Shown here piece by piece: positions 26,498-35,633 of a stretch of 64,000 nt of DNA. The stretch lies in NCBI GenBank assembly GCA_019637195.1, contig JAHBWA010000025.1:1-64000 (forward strand), written 5' to 3'. Every line of letters starts with the position of its first letter. Position 1 is the stretch's first letter. Source of the stretch: Labilithrix sp. Lineage in GTDB: Bacteria; Myxococcota_A; Polyangia; Polyangiales; Polyangiaceae. Both the position numbers and the translations under genes were made by a program. Under the pieces are notes generated by a model, which had not been told where the DNA came from, searched no databases, and saw only the letters and a list, made by a program, of their open reading frames with translations.

Positions 26498-28567
26498 TCA
26501 GTCCAGCTTCACCGAGTAGACGAAGCTCGCCTTCGGCGCGCGCGTGATCCGCTCGGTGATGATCGCGTGGAGCGGCCGCTTCTCGCCGGGGGCGCCGACG
26601 TGCTCCTTGATGAGGGCGTCGGCCCGCGGCTTGTTGCCCTGGCCCTTGATCTGCGCGACCTCGGTCATCAGCGACGTGATCGAGGCGGGCATCTTGGCGA
26701 GGTCGAGGGAGAAGCAGCCCTTGTCCTTGCCGTTGGCGGCCATCTCTTCGGGCTTCCAGGTCACCGAGCCGTCCTTCATCAGCCAGCCGAGCTGGATCGC
26801 GGCGAGCTGGCTGTAGTTCTTCGGGTGGTTGTTCTCGCCGTACATGCCGCGCGAGACGTGACCGAACGCCCAGAACATGTCGCGCACGTGCGCCTTGTCG
26901 GCGTCGTCGCGCGTGATCTGCTTCTTGTCGACCAGCCACTCGGTGAAATAGAGCGCCGCGGTCTGGGCCTTGAGCTCCTCGAGCGTGCTGGCGAGCGGAC
27001 CGCCGAACGCCTCGCGGTCGACCTTGCCGTTCGCCTTGTACTGGTGCGCCGGACCGAGGTTGTGCGCGGCCTCGTGGAGGACCGTGCTCATGAGCTGCGG
27101 CTCCTGCGCGCTCGTCCACTTCGCCATCGCGTCCTTGCAGAAGAGCGACTCGCCCTGCTCCTTCGACGTCGCGATGCTGTCGGGGTCCGTGTAGAAGTTC
27201 GTCATCGCGACGGTGCGGCCGCGCCCGCCGTTGGCCACCGGACCGAAGTTCGGGAGCGACTGGCCGATCGTCGCGCCGAACGCCTTGCGCGAGTCGCCGG
27301 CGTTGAGCGCGATGTCGACGAAGTCGGGGAGCTTGAAGCTCACCGGGCGCGCCGTGTACGGCTTGCCGGCGAGCGCGGCGAGCGCGTTCTCCATCTCGGT
27401 CTTGAGCGGGTCGAGCTTCTGCTGCCAGGTCAGCGAGCCCTGGTTAATCAGGCCGAAGCTGACGTGGTAGAGCGCCTTCGTGCTGCACGGCTCGTCGTAG
27501 ACCTCGTCCGGCGCGATGCGGAGGTAGTACTTCGAGTTCTTCGCGTCCATCTTCGCCCAGGCCTCGTCGGCCGGCCACCACGCGTCGTCGACGAAGGCCT
27601 TCGCCGCCGCGCGCAGGTAGTCCTTGAGCGCGGGCTCGCGGGCGCCGAGCGCGTCGGCCGCGCCCTCGAGCTCCTTGGCGATCGCCTCGACGTCGTCCGG
27701 CCACACCTCGTGGAACGGCTTGGCGACGAGCGCGCCCTTGTCGCCCTTCACGACCGCGGTGAACGGATCGAGCAGCGCCTTGTCCTTCTTCTTCTGGAGG
27801 TCCTCGCAGAACTTCGGGTTCGAGGCGAGGAGATCGGCCGGGTAGAGGCCGGAGAGCTTCGTCTTCGGCATGTCCGCCGGGAGGAGCGCGCCGCACGCCG
27901 GATCGTTCTCCGTCAGCGGCGCCTCGCACTTCGGGCCCTGACCGCGGAAGAACAAGGTCCGGCTCGCGAGGTCGTCCGCGGGGACCTTGGCGGCGAGGTC
28001 CTTCACCGCCTGCTGCTTCGCGTAGAGCCGCTCGATGAGCTCCGAGGCCTTCATGATCGCCGCGACGAAGCGGCGCTCCTCGGCGTCGGCCTTCGACAGA
28101 TCGGTCGCGACGAGGGTGACGCGCCCCTGCGCGAGCTCCTTCTTCACGGCGGCGCGGCGGGCGTCGGCGGGCGCCTGATCCTGCTGCTTCACGAGCTGTT
28201 CGTAGGCCTCGAGCAGCCTGGGCGTGAACGCCGGCGCCGCCCCCTTCGTCACGTAGTCCTCGAGCGCGGCGCCGGGGGCGAGGCCCCAGTAGACGGCGAG
28301 CTCGGACGGGTCGAGCGCTCCGTCCTTGTTCGCGTCCTCCGTCCAGAACAGCGGGAGCGCGAGCTCGGGAGCGAGCCGGTTGAAGTCGGCGCGCGTGAGC
28401 TTGTCGAGCCGAGGTCCCGCCGCCGGCTTCGTGGCGTCGCCGCCGGGCGCGACGCCTGCGGCGTAGGTCGTCTTCGGCTCGGGGCTGTTCGCGTTGTTCT
28501 CGCAGGCGAGCGCGGCTAGGGCGGGGACGAACGCGACCAGGGCGAGGGAGAGGCGAGACTTGTTCAT
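26498..28567 (-). CDS. Lipoprotein zinc peptidase (HExxH, M49/DPP III-like) with EF-hand
   Basis: A 689-residue exported protein. The lipobox is LAALAC (Cys22). A canonical EF-hand loop lies at residues 78-89 (DANKDGALDPSE). The zinc motif HEAAH is at 498-502 (genomic 27062-27076), and LEELKAQTAALYF about 30 residues later supplies a candidate third ligand Glu in the way of dipeptidyl peptidase III relatives (EEARAD-type helix). DPP III itself uses HExxxH, so this would be a HExxH variant; assignment to M49 is by resemblance. ATG at 28579 (four residues earlier) is an alternative start. It stands as a single gene. Confidence 0.8.
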   Translation of the reverse strand: MNKSRLSLALVAFVPALAALACENNANSPEPKTTYAAGVAPGGDATKPAAGPRLDKLTRADFNRLAPELALPLFWTEDANKDGALDPSELAVYWGLAPGAALEDYVTKGAAPAFTPRLLEAYEQLVKQQDQAPADARRAAVKKELAQGRVTLVATDLSKADAEERRFVAAIMKASELIERLYAKQQAVKDLAAKVPADDLASRTLFFRGQGPKCEAPLTENDPACGALLPADMPKTKLSGLYPADLLASNPKFCEDLQKKKDKALLDPFTAVVKGDKGALVAKPFHEVWPDDVEAIAKELEGAADALGAREPALKDYLRAAAKAFVDDAWWPADEAWAKMDAKNSKYYLRIAPDEVYDEPCSTKALYHVSFGLINQGSLTWQQKLDPLKTEMENALAALAGKPYTARPVSFKLPDFVDIALNAGDSRKAFGATIGQSLPNFGPVANGGRGRTVAMTNFYTDPDSIATSKEQGESLFCKDAMAKWTSAQEPQLMSTVLHEAAHNLGPAHQYKANGKVDREAFGGPLASTLEELKAQTAALYFTEWLVDKKQITRDDADKAHVRDMFWAFGHVSRGMYGENNHPKNYSQLAAIQLGWLMKDGSVTWKPEEMAANGKDKGCFSLDLAKMPASITSLMTEVAQIKGQGNKPRADALIKEHVGAPGEKRPLHAIITERITRAPKASFVYSVKLD

Positions 28568-28580
28568 CGCGGGCTTCATC

Positions 28581-28596
28581 GCGCGCGCGCGCGCGG
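28581..28596. repeat. (CG)8 dinucleotide run
   Basis: Sixteen bases of alternating CG immediately upstream of the peptidase-lipoprotein start. Such a run can adopt Z-DNA and is prone to slippage. Confidence 0.7.
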
Positions 28597-28787
28597 CCGT
28601 CAACCCGCGCGGACGTCCGCGCGCCGGCCCCGCGCGGACGTGCCACGCGCGCCGGCCCATGCGGCCGCCGGCCCGCGGACCAAACGTGCCGGCGCAGCGC
28701 CGCGCAGGATCCGATACGCTCGGCCGCGAGCATGAGGCTCACCCGGCGCCGAGCGCCGCCAACCGTGAGAGGCTCCCCTCCTTGCGA

Positions 28788-29594
28788 ATGCCTTTGCCCA
28801 TCGATCCGGAAGTGCGCGTGCGGGTCGATCGCCTCGAGCTGCCGTGGAACGACCTCGGGATCGACCCGTACGGGATCTCGAAGGACTACCTCGCCGCGTA
28901 TTTCACCGCGCTCCGCTTCTTCTACCGGCGCTACTTCTCGGTCGAGGCGCACGGCCTCGAGCACGTGCCGAAGCGCGGGCGGGTGATGCTCGTCGGCAAC
29001 CACTCCGGTGGCTTCGCGCTCGACGGGGTGATGGTGATCGCGTCGATGTTCTTCGACAAGGACCCGCCGCGCGTCGCGCAGGCGATGGTGGAGAAGTTTC
29101 TCAACAAGTTCCCGTTCGCGTCTCAGATCTCGAGCCGGCTCGGCCACCTCACGGGCATCCCGGAGCACGCCGAGCGCCTCCTCGCCGACGAGCGCATGCT
29201 GATGGTCTTCCCCGAGGGCGCGCGCGGGACGGCGAAGCTCTATCGTGAGCGCTACTCGCTCGTGCATTTCGGCAGCGGCTTCATGCGCCTCGCGCAGAAG
29301 ATGAAGACGCCGATCGTCCCGTTCGCGTTCCTGGGCGGCGGCGAGGCGGTGCCGACGATCTCCAACGCGGTGACGCTCGGCAAGCTGCTCGGGGTGCCGT
29401 ACATCCCGGTGACGCCGTGGCTCGTCGCGCTGCCTTTGCCGGCGAAGCTCGAGGTCCACTACTCGGAGCCGATGTTCTTCGAGGGGACGGGCTCGGAGGA
29501 GGACGACGTCGTGAACGCCAACGTCGAGAAGGTCAAAGAGCGCATCGCGAGCCTCATCGAGATCGGCAAGAGGCGCCGTCGAGGTGAGCCGTGA
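28788..29594 (+). CDS. PlsC-like lysophospholipid acyltransferase
   Basis: A 268-residue membrane-associated acyltransferase. Motif I is [10 protein letters not shown] (His72, Asp79), a variant with two extra residues between the His and Asp compared with NHxxxxD, seen in some bacterial relatives. Motif III is FPEGARGT (141-148), and [13 protein letters not shown] is the usual downstream strand. It transfers fatty acyl chains to a lysophosphatidate or similar acceptor. It overlaps the following SDR by GTGA, so the pair is one operon. The ATG at 28788 follows a purine-rich GAGAGG. Confidence 0.9.
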   Translation: MPLPIDPEVRVRVDRLELPWNDLGIDPYGISKDYLAAYFTALRFFYRRYFSVEAHGLEHVPKRGRVMLVGNHSGGFALDGVMVIASMFFDKDPPRVAQAMVEKFLNKFPFASQISSRLGHLTGIPEHAERLLADERMLMVFPEGARGTAKLYRERYSLVHFGSGFMRLAQKMKTPIVPFAFLGGGEAVPTISNAVTLGKLLGVPYIPVTPWLVALPLPAKLEVHYSEPMFFEGTGSEEDDVVNANVEKVKERIASLIEIGKRRRRGEP

Positions 29595-30523
29595 AGGTCC
29601 TCGTCCCCGGGATCGCCGGTCGGCTCGGTCGCATGCTCGCGGAGCGTCTGATCGAGGAGGGCCACGACGTCATCGGCATCGACCGCAGGCCGCTCCGAGA
29701 CCCGCCGCCCGGCGTCGAGGTCCACGAGCTCGACATCCGCAAGCGCGCGGCCGAGGAGGTCTTCCGGCGCGTGCGCCCGAACGCGGTCATTCACCTCGCG
29801 ACGGTCACGCACCTCGTCCAGCAGAGCGAGGACCGCTACCGCATCAACCTCGGAGGCACGCGCGCGGTCTTCGAGCACTCGACCACGTACGGCGTCGAGC
29901 ACGTCGTGTTCGTCGGGCGCCACACCTACTACGGCGCGGCCGCGGACTCGCCGCTCTTCCACGTCGAGGACGAGCCGCCGATGGGGCTCGCGTCGTTCCC
30001 CGAGCTCGCCGATCTCGTCGCGGCGGACCTCTACGCGGGCTCGGCGTTGTGGCGCTATCCGAGCTTCGTCACGAGCGTGCTGCGGATGGTCTACACGCTC
30101 GGACCGACCGGACACGGTACGCTCGCGACCTTCCTCCGCGGCGCGCGCGTCCCGACGATCCTCGGCTATGACCCGCTCTTCCACTTCATGCACGAAGACG
30201 ACGTCGTCCGCGCGCTCGTCACCGCGCTCGACGCGCGGCCGCGCGGCGTCTTCAACGTCGCCGGTCCGCAGCCCGTGCCGCTGTCGGTCATCATCGAGGA
30301 GACAGGGAGGACGAACGTGCCGCTCCCCGGCCCGCTGCTCGGGGCGGCGCTGGGTCGGTTCGGCTTACCGCGCCTGCCGCGCGGGGCGCTCGAGCACATC
30401 CGCTATCCGATCACCGTCGACGCCTCGTCGTTCAAGCGGGCGACGGGGTGGGCGCACGCGATCGACGAGCGATCGGCGATGCGCGCCTACCGCGAGGCGT
30501 TCCCTCCGCCGCTGCCTCATTGA
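29591..30523 (+). CDS. NAD-dependent epimerase/dehydratase-like SDR without catalytic Tyr-Lys
   Basis: A 310-residue extended-SDR protein. The cofactor loop is GIAGRLG (residues 7-13) and the acidic end of strand 2 is IDRR, both favouring NAD. INLGGT and [10 protein letters not shown] occupy the usual positions. Where YxxxK is expected, the sequence reads [14 protein letters not shown], so the catalytic Tyr and Lys are not evident. The C-terminus has the family's [13 protein letters not shown] segment. Coupled to the upstream acyltransferase, it may serve lipid metabolism as a binding or atypical enzyme; this is inference. Confidence 0.85.
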   Translation: MKVLVPGIAGRLGRMLAERLIEEGHDVIGIDRRPLRDPPPGVEVHELDIRKRAAEEVFRRVRPNAVIHLATVTHLVQQSEDRYRINLGGTRAVFEHSTTYGVEHVVFVGRHTYYGAAADSPLFHVEDEPPMGLASFPELADLVAADLYAGSALWRYPSFVTSVLRMVYTLGPTGHGTLATFLRGARVPTILGYDPLFHFMHEDDVVRALVTALDARPRGVFNVAGPQPVPLSVIIEETGRTNVPLPGPLLGAALGRFGLPRLPRGALEHIRYPITVDASSFKRATGWAHAIDERSAMRAYREAFPPPLPH

Positions 30524-30709
30524 CGTACAGCGGCGCTCGGTCTCGCACGAGACGTCGAGGCCGCAGGTCCGCTCGAGCTGAGGGCTGGACGATCGTGGAT
30601 CGATGGACCCCCAGGGGCCCAGCCAGCGCTCCCAGCGCTCGCTCCGCCGGGTCGAAAACGGGCGACGTCCATGGGGGCGGCGCGCGCCCGGAGGTGGCGC
30701 GGCATTCGC

Positions 30710-31732
30710 ATGACTGGGGCGAGACCTAGCCACCCCGCTTCGGCGGGATGTCCCCAGGGAGCCCCCTTGCGCCGCTACTCGAACCGACCGACGCCCGCCG
30801 AACCCCTCTACCTCGGGACTGGGGATTTCGAGGCCGTCAGCTACGAGGAGATTCCGCCTGCTCCGCGCGCGCCGATCTTCCATCGGTCGATGTCGCCGCA
30901 CGCCGAGGCCTACGGCTTCGGCAACGGGGGCCACTACCCCGCGCACTACGCGCCCGCGCCGCAAGCGCCTCACTCGCTCTCGCCGATGGCCATGGCCTCG
31001 GCGCGCGACGCCGCCGCGACTGGACCGCAGCGCGCGCACCCGACCGTCGTCATCCGCTCTCGCCCGACGGCGCGCGCGGGGATCATGATCCTCCTCGGGG
31101 GCGCGCTGCTCGGCGCGGTCTTCGGGATCGGGATGCGCGTGCGCGAGAACGCCGCCCAGGCCGCGTTCGTCGCGCAGCAGGACGCCGTGCAGGCGGAGCA
31201 CGAGGAGGCCGCGCGAGCGGCCACCCCGCCGCCCGCGGCGCAGGCCGAGATCGCTCCGGTCGTCATCGCCCCGAGCGCGGCGCCCGCCCCGCTCGCCGTG
31301 GCGCAAGCCGAGGCTCCGGAGGAGCCCGCCGCGCAGAGCTACGCGGACGTGCCGTTCGGCTCGCTCGTCGTCTCGCCGCCTGCGTCCAAGGCCGTCGCGG
31401 CGACGCCGAAGGCTGCCGCGGTGACGCCGAAGGCCGCCGCGCCGAAGGCGTCGTGGGGCAAGCCCCCTCGAGCGGCGGCGCCCGCGTCCAAGGCGGCCGC
31501 GCCGGTGAAGGAGAAGGACGACGGCTACCGCGTCGCCTCGGCCGGCAACGACGAGCCGAGCGAGAGGTCCAAGGCGTCGACGAAGGCGTCCGCCAAGCCC
31601 GCGCGCGAGCCCCGCGAGCCGGCCGAGCCGAAGCGCGCGGAGAGCAAGCCGGCGAAGCCGAGCCGAGGCGGCAACGACGAGGCCGACAAGGTCCTGCGCG
31701 CCGCCATGGGCGCGACCGAGAACACGCTCTGA
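30710..31732 (+). CDS. Ala/Pro/Lys-rich single-pass membrane protein
   Basis: About 340 residues if started at the ATG at 30710; start uncertain, since no clear ribosome site is visible and an ATG at 30671 is also in frame. A Pro/Tyr/His-rich N-terminal cytoplasmic part (about 1-115) is followed by one membrane helix (IMILLGGALLGAVFGIGM) and a long low-complexity Ala/Pro/Lys tail with repeated PKAAA and SKA units. The tail resembles histone-like or wall-spanning segments. No function recognised. Confidence 0.65.
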   Translation: MTGARPSHPASAGCPQGAPLRRYSNRPTPAEPLYLGTGDFEAVSYEEIPPAPRAPIFHRSMSPHAEAYGFGNGGHYPAHYAPAPQAPHSLSPMAMASARDAAATGPQRAHPTVVIRSRPTARAGIMILLGGALLGAVFGIGMRVRENAAQAAFVAQQDAVQAEHEEAARAATPPPAAQAEIAPVVIAPSAAPAPLAVAQAEAPEEPAAQSYADVPFGSLVVSPPASKAVAATPKAAAVTPKAAAPKASWGKPPRAAAPASKAAAPVKEKDDGYRVASAGNDEPSERSKASTKASAKPAREPREPAEPKRAESKPAKPSRGGNDEADKVLRAAMGATENTL

Positions 31733-31747
31733 TCGCCCCGCGCGCCA

Positions 31748-31775
31748 CGCTCGGAGCGGTGTCACGCTCCGAGCG
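31748..31775. terminator. Strong hairpin between convergent genes
   Basis: Perfect 11-bp arms (CGCTCGGAGCG / CGCTCCGAGCG) with a GTGTCA loop, 15 bp after the + gene stop and 37 bp from the - gene stop. Probably a bidirectional terminator although no T-run follows. Confidence 0.55.
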
Positions 31776-31811
31776 GCGTCGCTCGCGTGACGTCCGTCGT
31801 CGCGCGGCCGA

Positions 31812-32825
31812 TCACCGCCGCGCGCCGCTCTCCACGCTGTAGGTGATCTGCGCGACCTGCTCGCCGAGCGCCCCGCCGAGGACGGCCGGCGGCGCCGTGT
31901 TCTCGAGCACGACGTAGTACGTCCCGCGGTTCACCGGGAAGCCGAGGTTCGCGTCCCCGGGCGCCACGACGCCGCTCGCGATCAGCGCGCCGGGCGGGGG
32001 CCCGAGCGGCTGCGCGGTCTCGTACTGCCGGCGCCAGTGCTCGCCCACCGAGCGCTCGACGACGGAGTAGCCGATCGGGGCGCCCTCGATGCGCCCGCGG
32101 AAGTAGAGCGCCGCGCCGTCGCCGGCGACCTCGAACGGTCCCAAGAACTCGCGCGACCGGGTGTAGACGCTCGTGAGATCGCTCGCGAGGAGGGTGCGCC
32201 CCTCGCGCGTGTCGAAGTGGCGCTTCGGTTTGTTCGGCGGATCGAGGTGGCCGAGGGCGAAGTCGTCGCCGTCGTCCTGACGGACGACCGTGAAGCCGCG
32301 GCCGATCTCGCTCGCGACGAGGCCGTTGCCGATGACCGTGGCGACGTTCCCGAACGGCGTCTGCGTCGCGAGGTTCACGACCGGGTTCTCGACGCCGAGG
32401 ACGCGGAGATCGGGCTGCGTCACGAAGCGGCTGAACCTGCCCCATACCCACATCGCGTCTTCTTCAAGACGAAAGTCGGGGAGGTACTCCACGCCGATCC
32501 CGACGTAGAAGCCGACGCGACGCGTGAACGGCAGCATCACGTAGCCGGTGCCCGAGGCGGTCATCACGATCGCCTTCTTCGCGTCGTCGACCTTCACGTC
32601 GCACTGGCTCGGGAAGAAGCGGCCGACGCTCGCCGCGCCGAACTGCGGAAGCTTGAGGGGCACGCCGCGCTTGAGCATCTCCGGGCAGATCTTCGACGCG
32701 CCGAAGCTCGAGAACAGCCACCACCGGAGCTCGGGGCTCGCGTTGACCGCCCCGCGCGCGCACGGACAGCCGACGCCGGCCACCGCGAGCGCGAGGATCA
32801 TCGAGAGGAAGAAGGCGCGCCGCAC
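31812..32825 (-). CDS. Hypothetical exported lipoprotein
   Basis: A 337-residue protein with a signal ending AVAGVGCPC; the first Cys is a plausible lipidation site. The mature chain is beta-rich throughout (VGFYVGIGVEYLP, AMWVWGRFSRFV, FTVVRQDDGDDFALG) and ends with a strand-rich segment (YYVVLENT). No catalytic motif or family recognised. It stands 71 bp downstream of another lipoprotein gene on the same strand, so the two may be cotranscribed. Confidence 0.78.
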   Translation of the reverse strand: MRRAFFLSMILALAVAGVGCPCARGAVNASPELRWWLFSSFGASKICPEMLKRGVPLKLPQFGAASVGRFFPSQCDVKVDDAKKAIVMTASGTGYVMLPFTRRVGFYVGIGVEYLPDFRLEEDAMWVWGRFSRFVTQPDLRVLGVENPVVNLATQTPFGNVATVIGNGLVASEIGRGFTVVRQDDGDDFALGHLDPPNKPKRHFDTREGRTLLASDLTSVYTRSREFLGPFEVAGDGAALYFRGRIEGAPIGYSVVERSVGEHWRRQYETAQPLGPPPGALIASGVVAPGDANLGFPVNRGTYYVVLENTAPPAVLGGALGEQVAQITYSVESGARR

Positions 32826-32896
32826 GCGGGCCCGGTCTTAGCACATCGACGCGCGCGCACGTCGCGGCCGCCCCGCGCGTGACCCGCGCGAGCTCG

Positions 32897-33853
32897 TCAC
32901 TTCGGCGGAGCGGTGGGCGCGCAGGTCGACACGCCGGCGCCGACGATGCGAAAGCCGCCGACGTCGCCCTTCACGACCGAGATGTCGCCGCTGCCGCTCT
33001 TCGCGAGCCGCGTCACCCGCGAGGGGCTCGTCCCCTCGGACGTGTAAAACCAGAAGTCCCCGCCCCAGAACGAGAACGCCCACGCGCTCCCCGTCTGCAC
33101 GCCGTCGAGCGCCTCGTCGTTCGAGGTCGCGCCGTTCGAGCGCTCGATCTCGGCGAGCGTCGCGAAGGGCTGGGTGGTGAAGAACCCGTAGAGGTGGCCG
33201 TCGCCGGTGCCCGTGAGCTCGGCGCCCATGCGGGCGAGGTTGCCCGTGTAGTCGCCGAGCACCGTGAGCTTCATCGTGTCGAGGTCGATCTTCCCGAGCC
33301 CGAGCCCGCCGCCGGCGCCGGCGAGGCCGGAGACGTACAGCGTCTCGTTCGTCGAGTCGTCGCCGTCGGTGGCGAACGCCATCCCGAACCGGAGGAAGCC
33401 GCTCTGGTTCGGCTGGAAGCTCGTGGCCGCGCAGCTCGCGTTCGCGGTGCTCACCTTGAAGAGCGAGCCGTCGCTGAAGTTCACCCAGGCCGTGCCCTCG
33501 CGATCGATCGCCATCGAGTTCGGCGTCGCGAGCCCGTTGGTCGGGCACTCGAGCGTGCCGATCCGCTGGAAGGTCGCCGTGTTCGGCGTGAAGCTGTAGA
33601 GGTCGTTCTGCGCCGAGACGACGTAGACGAGCCGCGCCGCGTCCGTGCAGCCGTCGCCCGAAGGCGCGCCGCCGTCGCTGTCGAACCCGCCGCTCGAGCC
33701 GAGGCCTCCGGAAGAGCCCGACGAGCCGCCGGGATCGCTGTCGAAGCCGCGCTTCGGCGGCGTGCTGCACGCGAGGAGGAGCGCCCCGAACGTGACGGCG
33801 CGCGCCGCGCCCTGACCCCACCTGGACGTCTCGTCGCGAGCTTGGCTTCGCAT
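32897..33853 (-). CDS. Lipoprotein with predicted propeller-like repeats
   Basis: A 318-residue lipoprotein (LLLACSTPP) with a Gly/Ser/Asp-rich linker that repeats FDSDGG/SSGG. The mature part has strand pairs such as RLVYVVSAQNDLYSFTPNTATF, NSMAIDREGTAWVNFSDGSLFKV and TLYVSGLAG, a pattern like secreted beta-propeller or strictosidine-synthase-like proteins. Its role is unknown. The ATG at 33853 is preferred; an ATG 18 bases upstream is possible. Confidence 0.78.
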   Translation of the reverse strand: MRSQARDETSRWGQGAARAVTFGALLLACSTPPKRGFDSDPGGSSGSSGGLGSSGGFDSDGGAPSGDGCTDAARLVYVVSAQNDLYSFTPNTATFQRIGTLECPTNGLATPNSMAIDREGTAWVNFSDGSLFKVSTANASCAATSFQPNQSGFLRFGMAFATDGDDSTNETLYVSGLAGAGGGLGLGKIDLDTMKLTVLGDYTGNLARMGAELTGTGDGHLYGFFTTQPFATLAEIERSNGATSNDEALDGVQTGSAWAFSFWGGDFWFYTSEGTSPSRVTRLAKSGSGDISVVKGDVGGFRIVGAGVSTCAPTAPPK

Positions 33854-34134
33854 GATGCACACGATTAGCAAATCGTCGCCGCGAGACCCTGAATTCGTGC
33901 GTCACGCGTCCGCTTTCCTCGGGGCGGGGCCCGGGCCTGCGGGGCCGTCCGGCCGTCGGCCAGGCGTTCTGGCGCCGATGTGAGCTCCCGGGGCGAGACG
34001 CGGTGTGTCAGGCGTGGCGCGTCGGGCCAGCGGGTCTCCGATCGGGTGACACGCGCTCGAGCTCCGACCTCGGGTACGCTCGCGCGCGGTGAGTGAGGAG
34101 GCGCGAGAGCGCCGCGCCCGCGTCACGCGGGCGC

Positions 34135-34141
34135 AAGGAGG
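34135..34141 (+). promoter_or_regulatory. Ribosome binding site fixing the start at 34149
   Basis: AAGGAGG lies seven bases before the ATG at 34149, and the signal peptide begins there, so the earlier in-frame start at 34089 is rejected. Confidence 0.8.
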
Positions 34142-34148
34142 GCTACTC

Positions 34149-34589
34149 ATGCGGAAGGCGCTGTTGGGGACGGTGGTGTTGGCCGCGCTCATGTCGATGG
34201 GGTGCAAGAAGCAGGTTCCGAACGACATCGTGCAGAAGTCGCTGAAGGGGGCGCTTCGCAGCCACGCGCCGGCGACGACGTCGGCGATGTGCGGAGCGAA
34301 GGTGCGCGGGCTGTCCAACGCGACGATCACCGTGACGTCGAAGAACAAAGACAACACGGGCGTCGCGCACGTGCGCGGCTCTCCGTGGCTCGCGCCCGGC
34401 ACGCCGCCGTTCTGCGAGGGAGACGTCGAGTTCCGGTACACGTCGACGTCGAAGACGACCGGCGGACGACGCAGGACGACCACGACGACCTGGTATCTCG
34501 AGCACGTCAAGCTGGTCGGGGTCCAGACGCCCGGCGTCGCGAACGTCACCGCCGACGAGGATCCGGACGGCGACGACGACGACGACTGA
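34149..34589 (+). CDS. Small Thr-rich lipoprotein
   Basis: A 146-residue lipoprotein with an excellent lipobox (LMSMGCKK). The mature domain resembles a small alpha-beta fold (NDIVQKSLKGALRS, then ATITVTSKNKDNTGVAHV), with two Cys (AMCGAK, PPFCEGD) that could form a disulfide, and ends in an Asp-rich tail of nine acidic residues. No family recognised. It converges on the LysR gene with only three bases between stops. Confidence 0.8.
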   Translation: MRKALLGTVVLAALMSMGCKKQVPNDIVQKSLKGALRSHAPATTSAMCGAKVRGLSNATITVTSKNKDNTGVAHVRGSPWLAPGTPPFCEGDVEFRYTSTSKTTGGRRRTTTTTWYLEHVKLVGVQTPGVANVTADEDPDGDDDDD

Positions 34590-34592
34590 GGC

Positions 34593-35537
34593 TCAGCGCG
34601 GATCGTCCGCGCGCTCGCCCCGCGGAGCCCGCTGGAGCAGGCCGCGGAGCTCGCTCGCAGCGGGTGGCAGGCGGTCCCGCCCGCGGTGCACGAGGTAGAG
34701 CGGCCGCTCGATCGGCGTGCGGTCGCTCGGTACGATCGCGAGCTGCTTCATCGCGACGTCGCGCTCGACGGCCGTCCGGCTGACGAGCGCGACGCCGACG
34801 CCGGCGCGCGCGTTCGCCTTGACCGCCGCGATGCTGCCGAGCTCCATCGCGATGGGCCGATCGGGGAAGTACTGGTCCGTGAGCGTCCGGGTCGTCGCGC
34901 CGCGCGCGAAGGTCACGAGCGGAGCGGCCTCGGCGTTCGGCAGCCCCGGCGCGGCGACGAGGACCAGCTCGTCGTCGAGCCACTTCTCGCGCGTCAGGCC
35001 CGAGCGCGCCGCGCGCAGGAGATCGGGCGGTAGGCGCTTGGTCCGCTCGGCGCGCTTGCCCGCGCGCGAAGCGAGGCGCCTCGCCGGCGGCGCGATGCGC
35101 GCGAGGATGACCAGGTCGAGGTCGCCGGCCTCGATCGCGTCGACGAGATCGTCGGGGTTGGCTTCGCGGAGGAGGATCTGCACCGCGGGGTGCCGCGCTC
35201 GAAAGCGCGCGAGCGTGCGCGGCAGGTAGTACGTGCAGACCGTCGCGCCCGCCCCGACGCGCACGGAGCCGGCCGCGAGGCCCATGACCTCGGCGACGGC
35301 GCGGCGGCCCTCCTCGAGCGCGGCGAGCGCCGCCCGCGCGCGCGGCAACAGAGCGGCCCCCGCGGCGGTGAGGGACGCTCCTCCGGGGCCGCGATCGAAC
35401 AGGCGCGCCCCCATCAGCGCCTCGAGTCGTTGAATCGACGCGGTGAGCGCCGGCTGCGTGACGTGCGCGTGGCGCGCCGCCGCCGTGAAGGTCCCGTGTT
35501 GACTCACCAGCGCGAAGTGACGCAGCGGCTCGAGCAT
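34593..35537 (-). CDS. LysR-family transcriptional regulator
   Basis: A 314-residue regulator. The winged helix-turn-helix (residues 1-60) reads LRHFALVSQHGTFTAAARHAHVTQPALTASIQRLE. The C-terminal substrate-binding domain follows (VRVGAGATVCTYYLP through LVHRGRDRLPP), with an Arg/Lys-rich insertion around 165-190 that is unusual for the family. GGAGGA lies just before the ATG at 35537. It diverges from a TSUP transporter gene across 96 bp that hold ATGATG/CATCAT palindromes, the usual arrangement for a LysR regulator and its target. Confidence 0.93.
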   Translation of the reverse strand: MLEPLRHFALVSQHGTFTAAARHAHVTQPALTASIQRLEALMGARLFDRGPGGASLTAAGAALLPRARAALAALEEGRRAVAEVMGLAAGSVRVGAGATVCTYYLPRTLARFRARHPAVQILLREANPDDLVDAIEAGDLDLVILARIAPPARRLASRAGKRAERTKRLPPDLLRAARSGLTREKWLDDELVLVAAPGLPNAEAAPLVTFARGATTRTLTDQYFPDRPIAMELGSIAAVKANARAGVGVALVSRTAVERDVAMKQLAIVPSDRTPIERPLYLVHRGRDRLPPAASELRGLLQRAPRGERADDPR

Positions 35538-35571
35538 GCAGTCCTCCCTCCTCGGGTAGACATCACAAAAC

Positions 35572-35627
35572 ATGATGGAGTGCATCATTAGAATCGATTG
35601 GAATGATGCCTCCGTCGAGCCCATCAT
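35572..35627. promoter_or_regulatory. Operator palindromes in the LysR/TSUP divergent promoter
   Basis: ATGATG-GAGTG-CATCAT (35572-35588) is a perfect 17-bp inverted repeat. A second ATGATG (35603-35608) and CATCAT (35622-35627) pair with a 13-base spacer lies 31 bp further. The region is AT-rich compared with its surroundings, suiting a LysR recognition site plus activation site. Confidence 0.6.
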
Positions 35628-35633
35628 CAGGGA

